DNA of 64,000 nucleotides, taken from contig NZ_JAPUVI010000085.1 in the NCBI RefSeq assembly GCF_029255285.1, positions 1-64,000 on the forward strand, in the 5' to 3' direction. Source of the DNA: Accumulibacter sp. (GTDB taxonomy: Bacteria > Pseudomonadota > Gammaproteobacteria > Burkholderiales > Rhodocyclaceae). The translations under genes were made by a program, and so were the position numbers. Each line of letters opens with the position of its first letter. Positions within the stretch are counted from its first letter, which is position 1. The notes beneath the pieces are model-generated. The model was not told where the DNA came from. It saw only the letters and a program-made list of their open reading frames with translations, and searched no databases. Shown here one piece after another: positions 8,338 to 17,821 of this stretch.

Positions 8338-8874
8338 TCAGGCGCCATGACTGCCGTCGTGCATCCAGGCGGCGTGTTTCGGTGCCCGGCGCGTCCTCGC
8401 CCATTCGTTCAACATCTCCCACTTGACGGCGTCCAGCCGCTGCATCATTTCCGGCGTCGCGGTGTTCCAGGCCAGTTCGAGGCGATGGCCGCTCGGGTCG
8501 AAGAAATAGATCGACTGGAAAATCGTGTGGTTGGTAACGCCCACCACCTCGATGCCATCCGCCATCAGGCGCTCCTTGGTGGCCAGGAGTTCGTCGTGCG
8601 ATCCGACCTCGAAAGCGATGTGCTGCGTCCAGATCGGCGTGTTGCGGTCGCGGTCCATCGGCGGCTTGGTCGGCAGTTCGAAGAAGGCGAGGACGTTGCC
8701 GTCGCCGGCGTCGAGAAAGACATGCATATAGGGGTCCGGTTCGCCCGTCGAGGGCACCTTGTCCTCCGCGATGGCGAGGATGAAATCCATGCCGAGGTAC
8801 TTGCCGTACCACTCGACGGTCTGTTTGGCGTCGCGGCAGCGGTAGGCGACATGATGGATCTTGCGCAGCTTCAT
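8338..8874 (-). CDS. VOC-family ring-cleavage dioxygenase/glyoxalase-like protein
   Basis: 178 residues with vicinal-oxygen-chelate architecture: two paired beta-alpha-beta-beta-beta modules. Candidate metal ligands are His in KIHHVAYRCRD (N-terminal strand), His in WTQHIAFEVGS and Glu in HRLELAWN, the usual two-His one-Glu set of extradiol dioxygenases. The start at 8874 was chosen for the GGGAGA upstream and because the domain begins at once. A tail of about 35 residues follows the VOC fold. As first gene of the set with an FAH-family enzyme and MaiA it may open an aromatic ring, but glyoxalase or other VOC activity is possible. It is too short for 4-hydroxyphenylpyruvate dioxygenase. Confidence 0.8.
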   Translation of the reverse strand: MKLRKIHHVAYRCRDAKQTVEWYGKYLGMDFILAIAEDKVPSTGEPDPYMHVFLDAGDGNVLAFFELPTKPPMDRDRNTPIWTQHIAFEVGSHDELLATKERLMADGIEVVGVTNHTIFQSIYFFDPSGHRLELAWNTATPEMMQRLDAVKWEMLNEWARTRRAPKHAAWMHDGSHGA

Positions 8875-9084
8875 CTTCTTCTCCCGTGACGGTTGGTCGG
8901 CGCACAATCAGGCGGAATGCGGAGCGGGCGAAATCCGGTACGCGGCATTTGCCGCTCAGCCCATTAATACCGAACTCGAGTTCGGATGGCAACGTTTACG
9001 CCTACAATCGTCGCTCGCGCCGATCTGCCCGGCAAGTTCGCCGGCGCTTCGACCTTTTTTCCATCGCTTCGGGAGCACCGAGAC

Positions 9085-9690
9085 TTGGCTGCCTTGCGTC
9101 TTCGTCAGTTCGTCACGCGGCACGTTGGTCCGATCGAACTTGCGGTCGCGGGTGGCGAATGCGTCTGTATCGAGGGGGCTTCCGGAAGCGGCAAGACGCT
9201 TTTGTTGCGCGCCATCGCCGACCTTGATCCCTGCCGCGGCGAAGCGTCGCTCGACGGCACCTCCTGCGCCAGCGTGCCACCCCCGCTCTGGCGGCGTTCG
9301 GTGGCGCTGGTCGCGGCCGAGAGCCAGTGGTGGTCGGAACGCGTAGGCGACCATTTCGAACACGGGCTAGACCCGGTTTGGCTGGAACAGCTCGCTCTGC
9401 CGGTGGCTTCGCTGGACTGGGAGGTTGGCCGTTGCTCGACCGGCGAGCGGCAACGGCTGGCCCTTTTGCGAAGCTTGATGCTCGGTCCGGCGGCCTTGCT
9501 GCTCGACGAACCGACCGCGAGTCTCGACCAGGATACGACGCGACGCGTCGAAGCCTTGCTCGACGACTATCGCCGCCAGCGGCAGGCGGCTGTGCTATGG
9601 GTCAGCCATGACGCCGGTCAGATTGGACGTGTGGCACAGCGTCGCTTCATCCTGCGCGATGGCCGGCTGGAAGAGGGCGGGTCGGCATGA
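9085..9690 (+). CDS. ABC transporter ATP-binding protein, FetA/YbbL-like
   Basis: Nucleotide-binding subunit of a small ABC exporter. Walker A is GASGSGKT, the signature loop is a diverged CSTGERQRLAL (normally LSGGQ), Walker B is AALLLDEPTASLD, and the switch His sits in VLWVSHD. Its stop overlaps the start of a permease of the FetB/YbbM family by four bases, so the two form one transporter. In E. coli FetAB exports iron and protects against oxidative stress. The start is uncertain: I chose TTG at 9085, nine nt after GGGAG, giving 201 residues; an ATG at 8986 in the same frame has no ribosome-binding site and would add a stretch unlike the family. Confidence 0.83.
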   Translation: MAALRLRQFVTRHVGPIELAVAGGECVCIEGASGSGKTLLLRAIADLDPCRGEASLDGTSCASVPPPLWRRSVALVAAESQWWSERVGDHFEHGLDPVWLEQLALPVASLDWEVGRCSTGERQRLALLRSLMLGPAALLLDEPTASLDQDTTRRVEALLDDYRRQRQAAVLWVSHDAGQIGRVAQRRFILRDGRLEEGGSA

Positions 9691-10490
9691 AAGCGATCGT
9701 CCTGGCGCCCGTCGACCTGGCTCTTGCCGCATTGCTGATCGTTGCCCTCGCTGGGCTGTCGCGCCGAATGCGACTCGGCATCGAAGGGCAGTTGCTGTCC
9801 TCGGCGGCGCGCAGCACGATTCAGTTGCTGCTCATCGGACTGGTGCTCAAGGTTCTGTTCGACAATGCCCACTTGGCTTGGGTGGCGCTGATGGCGGGGG
9901 TGATGATCGGCGTTGCCGGGCGCGAGGTGATGGTCCGTCAGAAACTCCGATTCCTTGGCTGGTGGGGATTCGGCCTGGGAAGCCTGGCGATGTTCGTTTC
10001 CTCCTTCACGGTTACCGTGCTGGCCCTGGTGCTGGTGATCGGTAGCCACCCGTGGTATGCACCACAATACGCCATACCGCTGCTCGGCATGATTCTCGGC
10101 AACACGATGAACGGAATTTCCTTGGCGCTCGACCGTCTGACCCAGGAGGCACTACAGAAACGTCAGATCATCGAGACCCGGCTGGCGCTCGGGCAGCCCT
10201 GCCGGCAGGCGATTTCGGACAGTCGTCGCGAAGCGATCCGGGTCGGCCTGATTCCGATCATCAACGCCATGGCGGCGGCCGGCATCGTCAGCCTGCCGGG
10301 CATGATGACCGGCCAGATACTTGCCGGAACGCCACCGGTAGAAGCGGTCAAGTATCAGATTCTGGTCATGTTCCTGATCGCCGGCGGTACTGGATTCGGC
10401 ACCGTGGTGGCGGTCAGCCTGGCCGCCCGACGGCTGTTCGACGAGCGCCAGCGCTTGCGCATCGATCGCCTGCGCCAGCCCGGAAGTTGA
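9687..10490 (+). CDS. fetB: ABC transporter permease, FetB/YbbM-like
   Basis: A 267-residue integral membrane protein of the UPF0014/FetB family, with seven or so hydrophobic segments. Family features include SSAARSTIQLLLIGLVLK near residue 45, the conserved GNTMNGISLALDRL, the cytoplasmic loop RLALGQPCRQA, and the SLPGMMTGQILAG segment before the last helices. The ATG overlaps the stop of the ATP-binding gene (ATGA), implying translational coupling. The pair likely exports iron or another metal; this is inferred from E. coli FetAB. There is no recognisable Fur box in the short region upstream. Confidence 0.87.
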   Translation: MKAIVLAPVDLALAALLIVALAGLSRRMRLGIEGQLLSSAARSTIQLLLIGLVLKVLFDNAHLAWVALMAGVMIGVAGREVMVRQKLRFLGWWGFGLGSLAMFVSSFTVTVLALVLVIGSHPWYAPQYAIPLLGMILGNTMNGISLALDRLTQEALQKRQIIETRLALGQPCRQAISDSRREAIRVGLIPIINAMAAAGIVSLPGMMTGQILAGTPPVEAVKYQILVMFLIAGGTGFGTVVAVSLAARRLFDERQRLRIDRLRQPGS

Positions 10491-10755
10491 TTCGGCGACG
10501 TCGACCCGCCGGTTGCTGAATGGCATCGCCTGCTGCGCGTTTGGCCGCTTGTCGGCCGGCCCCGGCGCCGGCCGGCGGGGCGAAAACGCTCCCGAACCGA
10601 AAATTGCCTTACAGTTACGGCCTGTCGCATCGTCCCGACTGCTGGAGGAGATTACGTTTGGATGGCAGATCGATCGTCGGCCCGGTGTCCGCTAGGCTTT
10701 TCGCCGCCGAGTCATCGTTCCGAATGTGCACCGCGCGGCGGCCTGCAGGCGCCTG

Positions 10756-13700
10756 ATGGTCGCCGCGCACCGCTCACTTGAGGGCAGATCGTCGGCCCGC
10801 CCATTGTGGTCGTGGTTGGCGTGGCGATTCGCGGCGGCGGCGATGCTGCCGCTCCTGCTGGTCGCCGTGCTCGTCTTGTGCGTTCTGCTGCCACAGTTGC
10901 GGGTAGACATCGAAGCACGTCATCAGTCGCTGGCGCGCGCCGTTGCCGCGCAGATTGAAGCGCAACTGTTCGGCGCGGGACGTGAACTGTCGGCGCTGGC
11001 GGCCTATCTCGGTCGGCGAGGCGAGCGTTCGGCGTCCGTCTGGTACGAACCGCTCGATGCACATACCGGATCGGGCGACGTCTTCGCGGCGATCTACATC
11101 GTCGGCCCGGATGGTCGGGTCAATGCCGTCGGCCTGCCATCGAGGCAGCGCGACCGGCGGGCTGATCTGGTGGGCACCGACTTGTCCCGCTGGGCGGCGC
11201 TGAGCGAAGCGCGCGGGCAGCGCAAGGCGGTATGGTCCGAGGTCTTCCGGTCGACGATCAGCGGCCGGCTGGTGACGAGTTTGACGATTCCGTTGGCCGA
11301 CGACGTACTGGTCGGCGAGGTCGCCATCGATCATCTGACCGAGTTTCTCCGCCGCTTGCCGAGCGCGGTGGCGAGCTTGACACTCGTTCTTGACCGCCGC
11401 GGTCAGGTCATCGCGCATTCCCAAAGCGATACCCGTGTCCAGGACATCGATCCATCTTCCCTGCCGGTGCTCGGCAACGCCCTGCTCGAGCGACTGGCGA
11501 CGCAGGAACTCGAACTCGACGGCGTGCCTTTCGTCGGGACGCGGATTGCTGTGCCGCAACTTGGCTGGACTGTGCTGGTCGCGCAGACGCGGTACGAGGC
11601 GCTGAAGCCCTTTCTGTCGACCTTGTGGGTACTGGCTGCCGGTGCGCTGGTCGCCGTACTTTTGGCGGCGACTGGCACGCTGATCCTGGTGCGCGGCCTG
11701 GCTCGGCGTATCAGCGGCTACACCGATCAGGCGCAGGCGATTGCCGATGGCGACTACGACCAACCGTGGCCCGCCTCACGGATCCGTGAGTTCGAACGTC
11801 TGGCCGACGAACTCGATCGCATGTCGCGGGCGATTCGCCAGCGCGAAGGGGAACTGGCGGCCAGCGAGGCACGCTACCGGTCGGTGATCAGCAACGCGCC
11901 CGTGGTGATTTTTCAGTTTGACGAGGACGGGGTGTTCTCGCTCAGCGAAGGCAAGGGCCTGGCAAGCGTCGGCCTGGTGGCGGGGCAGGTGGTAGGCCGG
12001 TCGTTGTTCAGCCTCTACCGGGACTACACCGAGCTTTGCGAACAGGCCAGACGTGCCATCGCCGGAGAAACGCGGCACCACGTCTTGCGCATCGGCGATA
12101 CCGTTTTCGATACCTATCTCAACCCAGTGCGCGATGCCGCCGGAGCAATCCAGGTGATGGGTGTCGCGGTGGACATCACCGGGCGTCTGAGGGCCGAGGA
12201 GGAACTGCGGCAAGCGAACCTGGTGGTCGAGAACAGCCCGGCGATACTGTTCCGCTGGCGGGCCGTGGAGGGTTGGCCGACGGTATTCGTGTCGCGCAAT
12301 GTGAGCCAGCTTGGCTACTCGCCCGAAGACTTGCTGAACGGTTCCACCTCCTTCGTCTCGCTGATACACCCCGATGACCGGCAGCGGGTTGCCGACGAAG
12401 TGCGAGCCCATGCCGACAGCCGGACCGATCATTTCGAGCAGGAGTATCGGATTGTCACCCGTAACGGCGCCGTGCGCTGGGTGGACGACCGTACCGCCGC
12501 CGAACGGAATGCCGCTGGCGAGATCACGCACTATCAGGGTATTCTGATCGATACCAGCGAGCGCAAACGGGCCGAGGAAGCACTCCGCCAGGTCAATCGG
12601 CAGTTGCGGATGATGAGCGACTGCAACCAGGCGCTGATTCGCAGCAGCGACGAGACCGACCTGCTGAATACGGTTTGCCGGATCGTCGTGCAGACCGGTG
12701 GCTATCGGATGGCTTGGGTAGGCTACGCGCAGTACGACGCGGCACGGACGGTCGAGCCGGCGGCCTGGGCCGGTCACGAGGAGGGCTATCTCGAGGGTCT
12801 CGACACGACGTGGGGTGACGACGAACGCGGGCAAGGCGGCAACGGCACGGCGATTCGCAGCGGGATGCCTTGTGTGATTCAGAACTTGGCCAGCGATCCG
12901 CGCTTTGCGCCGTGGCACGCGCGCGCCGCCGAGCGCGGCTATGGCGCCCTGTGCTCCTTGCCGCTGCGGGCGGCGGGGCTGATTTTCGGCGCCTTGAGTA
13001 TCTATTCGTCGGCCCCCGACGCATTCGATACTCAGGAAGTCGTGCTGTTGAGCGAACTGGCGGGCGATCTGGCCTTCGGCATCAACGTGCTGCGCACCCG
13101 GAACGAACGCGAACTGGCCGATCGGGCACTGCGCGAAAGCGAACTTCTGCTGCGCAGGTCGCAAGAGGTCGGCGACCTTGGCTCGTTCTGCCTGGACGCC
13201 GACTCCGGAAGGTGGGTGAGTTCGGAGAAGCTCGATCGGATCTTCGGCATCGACGAGTCTTTCCCCAAAACGCTGGACGGATGGATGGCACTGGTTCATC
13301 CCGACGAACGAGAGGAGATTCGGCAGTATCTGACTGCTCACGTTCTTGCCGGGTGGCAGCGCTTCGATCGGGAGTACCGCATCATTCGCCGACACGATGG
13401 CGACGAACGCTGGGTGCATGGACTCGGCGAAGTCGAGTTCGACGACCGAGGGGTGCCGGTCAAGATGATAGGCACGATCCGCGACATCACCCAGAGCAGG
13501 CTGGCGGAGCAGGCCCTGCATGAGAGCGAGGCGCGCTACCGCGTGCTGTTCGACAGCAATCCGCACCCGATGTGGGTCTATGACCTGAAGACGCTCGCTT
13601 TTCTGACCGTCAACGATGCCGCCGTGCGGCGCTACGGCTATTCGCGCGACGAATTCCTGCGCATGACCATCATGGATATCCGGCCACGAGAGACCATCCC

Positions 13701-15516
13701 ACTGTTACTCGAGGATGTCGTTGCCGTCGAAGAAGGGATCGGTGACGCGGGTTTTTCCCAACACATCCGGAAGGACGGCTCGCTGGTCGATGTCGAGATT
13801 ACTAGCCATACACTGACTTTCGAGGGACGACCGGCCGAACTGGTGCTGGCCAACGACATTACGGAGCGGTTGCGCTATGAGCAGGCCTTGCTACAAAGCG
13901 AGCTGAAGTATCGCGAGCTCGTCGAAAACGCGAATAGCATCATCCTGCGCTGGAACCAGCGGGGTGAGATCACTTTCATCAACGAGTTCGGACTGAAGTA
14001 CTTCGCTTATCAGGAAGACGAACTGCTGGGTCGGCACGTCGTCGGCACCATCGTCCCGGGCGATGATAGCGACGGTACGGATCTGCGCCGGCTGATGGAC
14101 GAAATCTGTGCCCATCCCGAACGCTTCGAGCACAACATCAATCAGAACATGCGTCGCGATGGCGAGCGCGTCTGGGTTTCGTGGACCAACAAGGCGATCC
14201 TCGATGCCAGCGGACAGGTGTGCGAGGTTTTCAGCATCGGCTCGGATATTACCGAGCGCAAGCGGGCGGAAGCCGCTTTGCGCGAAAGCGAGGAGCGCTT
14301 CGCCACGGCTTTCCGCGCCAGCCCGGCGCCGATGGCGATCACGGACATCGAGACCGGTCGTTTCATCGACGTGAACGCACAACTGCAGCGCATGTTCGGC
14401 TATGCCCGGGAAGAGTTGATCGGCCATACGTCGCGCGAACTCGGTGTTTGGGCCGACGCCGGACATCGCGAAAGGATGGTCGCCCAGTTGCGTGCCGAAG
14501 GCTTCGTCCGCGAGGCGCCGACGCGCTTCGCCACCCGCACCGGGGATATTCGCGAAGCGCTCTGGTCGGGCGAAGTGATTCGGCTTGGCGATCAAGACGT
14601 CATGTTGTCCCTGATCTTCGACATTACCGAGCGGCGGCACGCCGAGGAGCAACTCCGGCAGTACCGTGAGCACCTGGAGGAACTCGTGGCCGAGCGAACG
14701 ACCGAATTGCAGCGCGCCAACGAGGAGTTGCGCCAGGCGATGGCGCAACTCGTGCAGGCCGAAAAGCTGGCGGCGCTCGGCAATCTGGTCGCCGGAGTGG
14801 CGCACGAACTGAGCACGCCGTTAGGCAATACGCGGGTCGTTGCCAGCCTGCTCGGCGAACAGTTGAGCGAATTCGCCGGTGCCGTCGAGGCGGGTGCCTT
14901 GCGTCGTTCGCAGGTCGAGGCGTTTCTTGGTCGAAGCCGCGAAGCGGTCGACTTGCTCGAGCGCAATTCGGCCCGCGCCGCCGACCTGATCGGTCACTTC
15001 AAGCAAGTGGCGGTGGACCAGAGCAGTGCGCGGCGCCGCTGCTTCGACTTGCGCCAGACGGTCGAGGAAATGCTGGTCACGTTGCGACCGTCGTTCAAGG
15101 GTTCTCGCCATCGAATCGAGGTGGACATCGCCGACGGGCTGCAAATGGACAGCTATCCGGGTCCGCTCGAACAGGTCGTCGCCAATCTCGTCGGCAACTC
15201 GCTGACGCATGGCTTTGTCGGCATAGACGAAGGCTGCATTGAACTGCGTGCCGAAACCGCCGGTGCGACGCACGTCGCTCTCCGCTGCGCCGATAACGGC
15301 GTCGGTATTTCACCGGCGACGGTGAACCGTATCTTCGAACCGTTCTTCACCACTCGCCTCGGCCAGGGTGGCAGCGGCCTGGGTTTGTACATTGTCTACA
15401 ACCTGGTGACCGGAGTACTGGGCGGTACGATCGAGGTGGACAGTTCACCGGCAGGAGGAACGGTGTTCACCCTTCTGTTGCCGCGCACAGCACCGGAATG
15501 CAAACCGACGGACTAG
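10756..15516 (+). CDS. Membrane sensor histidine kinase with six PAS domains and one GAF domain
   Basis: A very large (1586-residue) sensor kinase. Two membrane helices (about 20-48 and 288-315) enclose a periplasmic Cache-like sensor domain, followed by a HAMP region. The order is then PAS (about 373-490), PAS (490-610), GAF (620-770), PAS (800-915), PAS (927-1040), PAS (1050-1170), PAS (1180-1295) and a coiled coil. HisKA has the phospho-acceptor His1350 in VAHELSTPLGN, and HATPase_c has N box NLVGNSLTHG and G boxes DNGVGIS and GSGLGLYIV. No receiver domain and no adjacent response regulator gene are seen, so it is an orphan. A GTG at 10726 is an alternative start. Inputs are unknown; PAS domains may bind haem, flavin or small ligands. 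Confidence 0.9.
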   Translation: MVAAHRSLEGRSSARPLWSWLAWRFAAAAMLPLLLVAVLVLCVLLPQLRVDIEARHQSLARAVAAQIEAQLFGAGRELSALAAYLGRRGERSASVWYEPLDAHTGSGDVFAAIYIVGPDGRVNAVGLPSRQRDRRADLVGTDLSRWAALSEARGQRKAVWSEVFRSTISGRLVTSLTIPLADDVLVGEVAIDHLTEFLRRLPSAVASLTLVLDRRGQVIAHSQSDTRVQDIDPSSLPVLGNALLERLATQELELDGVPFVGTRIAVPQLGWTVLVAQTRYEALKPFLSTLWVLAAGALVAVLLAATGTLILVRGLARRISGYTDQAQAIADGDYDQPWPASRIREFERLADELDRMSRAIRQREGELAASEARYRSVISNAPVVIFQFDEDGVFSLSEGKGLASVGLVAGQVVGRSLFSLYRDYTELCEQARRAIAGETRHHVLRIGDTVFDTYLNPVRDAAGAIQVMGVAVDITGRLRAEEELRQANLVVENSPAILFRWRAVEGWPTVFVSRNVSQLGYSPEDLLNGSTSFVSLIHPDDRQRVADEVRAHADSRTDHFEQEYRIVTRNGAVRWVDDRTAAERNAAGEITHYQGILIDTSERKRAEEALRQVNRQLRMMSDCNQALIRSSDETDLLNTVCRIVVQTGGYRMAWVGYAQYDAARTVEPAAWAGHEEGYLEGLDTTWGDDERGQGGNGTAIRSGMPCVIQNLASDPRFAPWHARAAERGYGALCSLPLRAAGLIFGALSIYSSAPDAFDTQEVVLLSELAGDLAFGINVLRTRNERELADRALRESELLLRRSQEVGDLGSFCLDADSGRWVSSEKLDRIFGIDESFPKTLDGWMALVHPDEREEIRQYLTAHVLAGWQRFDREYRIIRRHDGDERWVHGLGEVEFDDRGVPVKMIGTIRDITQSRLAEQALHESEARYRVLFDSNPHPMWVYDLKTLAFLTVNDAAVRRYGYSRDEFLRMTIMDIRPRETIPLLLEDVVAVEEGIGDAGFSQHIRKDGSLVDVEITSHTLTFEGRPAELVLANDITERLRYEQALLQSELKYRELVENANSIILRWNQRGEITFINEFGLKYFAYQEDELLGRHVVGTIVPGDDSDGTDLRRLMDEICAHPERFEHNINQNMRRDGERVWVSWTNKAILDASGQVCEVFSIGSDITERKRAEAALRESEERFATAFRASPAPMAITDIETGRFIDVNAQLQRMFGYAREELIGHTSRELGVWADAGHRERMVAQLRAEGFVREAPTRFATRTGDIREALWSGEVIRLGDQDVMLSLIFDITERRHAEEQLRQYREHLEELVAERTTELQRANEELRQAMAQLVQAEKLAALGNLVAGVAHELSTPLGNTRVVASLLGEQLSEFAGAVEAGALRRSQVEAFLGRSREAVDLLERNSARAADLIGHFKQVAVDQSSARRRCFDLRQTVEEMLVTLRPSFKGSRHRIEVDIADGLQMDSYPGPLEQVVANLVGNSLTHGFVGIDEGCIELRAETAGATHVALRCADNGVGISPATVNRIFEPFFTTRLGQGGSGLGLYIVYNLVTGVLGGTIEVDSSPAGGTVFTLLLPRTAPECKPTD

Positions 15517-15595
15517 CCCGTCGTGCCAGCGTTGTGGGGGCCACTTCTGGCTGCCGAGAGCGCTCTTCCCCGACATTTTTTCCTCCGCGGGCCGT

Positions 15596-15624
15596 TTGGT
15601 TCCAGAGTCCTGTTGCCTTACAAT
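15596..15624 (+). promoter_or_regulatory. Sigma70-type promoter for the desaturase-dsbB unit
   Basis: TTGGTT (15596-15601) and TACAAT (15619-15624) are spaced 17 bp apart. The predicted start near 15631 leaves a leader of about 22 nt that contains GGGAGGG before the desaturase ATG. Confidence 0.5.
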
Positions 15625-15652
15625 CGAGGGTCGGATCTCGGGAGGGCAAGCT

Positions 15653-16816
15653 ATGCACGCAGGACTGGTCGATTGGCCTTGGTGGGCCTACGTCTTGACT
15701 ACACTGGCCTTGACGCACGTGACCATTGCCTCGGTGACCATCTTCCTGCACCGGCACCAGGCCCACCGCGCACTTGATCTGCATCCCGTAGTGGCGCACT
15801 TTTTTCGTCTGTGGTTGTGGTTGAGTACCGGCATGGTGACCAAAGAGTGGGCGGCCATCCATCGCAAGCACCACGCCAAGTGCGACACGGCCGATGATCC
15901 GCACAGTCCCCAGATGTTCGGCATCAACCGCGTGCTCTGGGGCGGCGTTTTCCTTTACGTCAAAGAAGCGCGGAATGCCGAAACGCTGCAGCGTTACGGC
16001 CGTGGGACGCCGGACGACTGGCTGGAAAATCACCTCTACTCCCCATGGCACAAGCTGGGCATTGTGATCATGCTGGCAATCGACACGGCGGTTTTCGGTG
16101 CACTAGCCGGGCCGCTGATCTGGGCCGTTCAGATGGTCTGGATTCCGTTCTGGGCGGCGGGGGTAATCAACGGCCTCGGACATTTCTGGGGTTACCGGAA
16201 TTTCAGCCCGGCCGACGCGAGCACCAACCTCTGCCCCTGGGGGATTTTTATCGGTGGCGAGGAACTGCACAACAATCACCACACCTTCGCCACGTCGGCG
16301 AAGTTGTCTATCCACTGGTACGAATTCGACATCGGTTGGCTTTATATCCGTATCCTCGCTGCCTTGCACTTGGCTCAGGTCAAGAAGGTGGCGCCGCGGC
16401 CACGACTCGGCACGCTGCGCCCGGTGGTCGATTTCGATACCCTGCAAGCGGTGATCGTCTATCGTTACGATGTCCTTTCGCGCTATGCGGAGTCGCTGAA
16501 GCAGGTTTACCGGGAAGAACTCGCCAAGCGGCATGACGGGGATCGCTTTAGGGGTCTCAAGCGTTGGCTGGCGGCCGACGCCGGGGCGGTGCCACAGGAA
16601 TTGCGGGAACGCCTCGAATCCCTGCTCGGCGAGAGTCGAGCGCTGAAAACGGCGTACAGCATGCGTCAGGAACTGGCGGCGGTGTGGGAACGTTCGAATG
16701 CTTCCGGCGAGCAGCTTGTCAAGGCGCTGCAGGATTGGTGCGAGCGGGCCGAAAGCTCGGGCGTGCGCCAGTTGCGGGAGCTGTCGATGCGCTTGCGCAG
16801 CTATGCGCCGGCCTGA
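15653..16816 (+). CDS. Fatty acid (acyl) desaturase, DesA family
   Basis: A membrane-bound di-iron desaturase that introduces a double bond into acyl chains and so controls membrane fluidity. All three His clusters are present: HRHQAH (about 33-38), HRKHH (about 70-74) and HNNHH (about 205-209), between four hydrophobic segments. The ATG at 15653 is preceded by GGGAGGG at 7-nt spacing. The desaturase core ends near residue 255. The remaining about 130 residues are helical and charged, ending LQDWCERAESSGVRQLREL; this extension occurs in betaproteobacterial homologues and, to my eye, resembles the C-terminus of ISL3-type transposases. dsbB begins within 12 bp of the stop. Confidence 0.9.
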   Translation: MHAGLVDWPWWAYVLTTLALTHVTIASVTIFLHRHQAHRALDLHPVVAHFFRLWLWLSTGMVTKEWAAIHRKHHAKCDTADDPHSPQMFGINRVLWGGVFLYVKEARNAETLQRYGRGTPDDWLENHLYSPWHKLGIVIMLAIDTAVFGALAGPLIWAVQMVWIPFWAAGVINGLGHFWGYRNFSPADASTNLCPWGIFIGGEELHNNHHTFATSAKLSIHWYEFDIGWLYIRILAALHLAQVKKVAPRPRLGTLRPVVDFDTLQAVIVYRYDVLSRYAESLKQVYREELAKRHDGDRFRGLKRWLAADAGAVPQELRERLESLLGESRALKTAYSMRQELAAVWERSNASGEQLVKALQDWCERAESSGVRQLRELSMRLRSYAPA

Positions 16817-16828
16817 TTGGGGCGGCTG

Positions 16829-17317
16829 ATGGACTTTCCTCGGCGCCTCCATTTTGGTCTGTTGGCCTTGGCCGCTGTCGGGTTGACGGGCGCCGCGCTG
16901 GTAATCGGTGAAGCGATGAAGGTGCAGCCTTGTCCGCTGTGCATCTTTCAACGCCTGCTCTACCTGCTGATCGGCGGCTTGGCGCTGGCGGGCGTCGTGT
17001 TGCCCGGTTGGTGGCGTTTGTGGAGCGCGCTGCTCGGCCTCACGGCGCTCGGTGGGTTGGCGAGCGCGGGCTACCAGAGCTGGTTGCAGTACTTTCCCAG
17101 CGCGAGCAAAGAGTGCGGTTTTGGCGATCCGACGCTGATCGAGCAGATCGTCGACTGGTTCGGTGTGCGCTGGCCGGCCATGTTCATGGCCACCGGTTTC
17201 TGCTCGAGCAAGGACTGGGTTTTCCTTGGCTTGTCGATGGCCAACTGGTCGGGCATCTGTTTTGCCGGTTTTGCCGTTGCCGCTCTGCGCCTTCTGGCGA
17301 GACCCGAGCCGCGTTGA
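16829..17317 (+). CDS. dsbB: Disulfide bond formation protein B
   Basis: DsbB is the inner-membrane quinone reductase that reoxidises periplasmic DsbA. The protein has four transmembrane helices over about 162 residues. The first periplasmic redox pair is CPLC (in VQPCPLCIFQR) and the second pair is Cys in KECGFGDP and Cys in ATGFCSSKD, as in the family. The ATG at 16829 is preferred; an in-frame TTG directly after the desaturase stop (16817) would add four residues. Its placement right behind a desaturase suggests one transcript, but no functional link is known. The convergent dut gene follows after 39 bp. Confidence 0.9.
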   Translation: MDFPRRLHFGLLALAAVGLTGAALVIGEAMKVQPCPLCIFQRLLYLLIGGLALAGVVLPGWWRLWSALLGLTALGGLASAGYQSWLQYFPSASKECGFGDPTLIEQIVDWFGVRWPAMFMATGFCSSKDWVFLGLSMANWSGICFAGFAVAALRLLARPEPR

Positions 17318-17356
17318 GCCGCTGCGGAGGCGTTCAGGCGTTCGCTGCGACGCGCC

Positions 17357-17821
17357 TCAGGATCGACCGGTGCTGCCGAAACCACCGTCGCCGCGCGGGC
17401 TGGCGGTGAATTCTTCGACGATGTTGAACGTCGCGCGCAGCACGGGAACGATTACTAGTTGCGCCAGCCGTTCGAGGGGCTGCAGCGTAAAGGCTACCGT
17501 ACTGCGGTTCCAGGTCGAGACCATGATCTCGCCCTGATAATCCGAGTCGATCAGTCCGGTCAGGTTGCCGAGAACGATTCCGTGTTTGTGGCCGAGGCCG
17601 GAGCGCGGCAGGATGATCGCGGCGAGGCCCGGGTCGGCGAGATGAATCGCGATTCCCGTGGGAATCAGCCGCGTTTCGCCGGGCTTGATTTCCACGGCCG
17701 TCGCGATGCAGGCCCGCAGATCAAGACCTGCCGCGCCGGCAGTGGCGTAGTGCGGCGGCTGCTCGTGCAGGCGAGCATCGAGCAGTTTGACGTCTATCGT
17801 CCGGTGGCCGGTACTTGGCAT
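17357..17821 (-). CDS. dut: dUTP diphosphatase
   Basis: Trimeric dUTPase that hydrolyses dUTP to dUMP, keeping uracil out of DNA and feeding thymidylate synthesis. At 154 residues it has the normal size and all five motifs: [33 protein letters not shown] (with the catalytic Asp), RLAQLVIVP, and the flexible C-terminal [10 protein letters not shown]. The ATG overlaps the coaBC stop by one base in an ATGA junction, so the two are translationally coupled. coaBC-dut is a common proteobacterial gene pair. Confidence 0.95.
   Translation of the reverse strand: MPSTGHRTIDVKLLDARLHEQPPHYATAGAAGLDLRACIATAVEIKPGETRLIPTGIAIHLADPGLAAIILPRSGLGHKHGIVLGNLTGLIDSDYQGEIMVSTWNRSTVAFTLQPLERLAQLVIVPVLRATFNIVEEFTASPRGDGGFGSTGRS

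Noticed and set aside
10558-10582. GGCCGGC-rich palindromic stretch between fetB and the kinase
   Set aside because: High GC alone gives such pairing; no T tract follows and no repeated copies were seen.
11776-13566. A 596-codon frame antisense to the histidine kinase
   Set aside because: It lies opposite continuous PAS/GAF domains and shows no domain of its own.
10608-15624. The string TTGCCTTACA upstream of both the kinase and the desaturase
   Set aside because: Only two occurrences; in the second it merely overlaps a good -10 element, and in the first no -35 fits.
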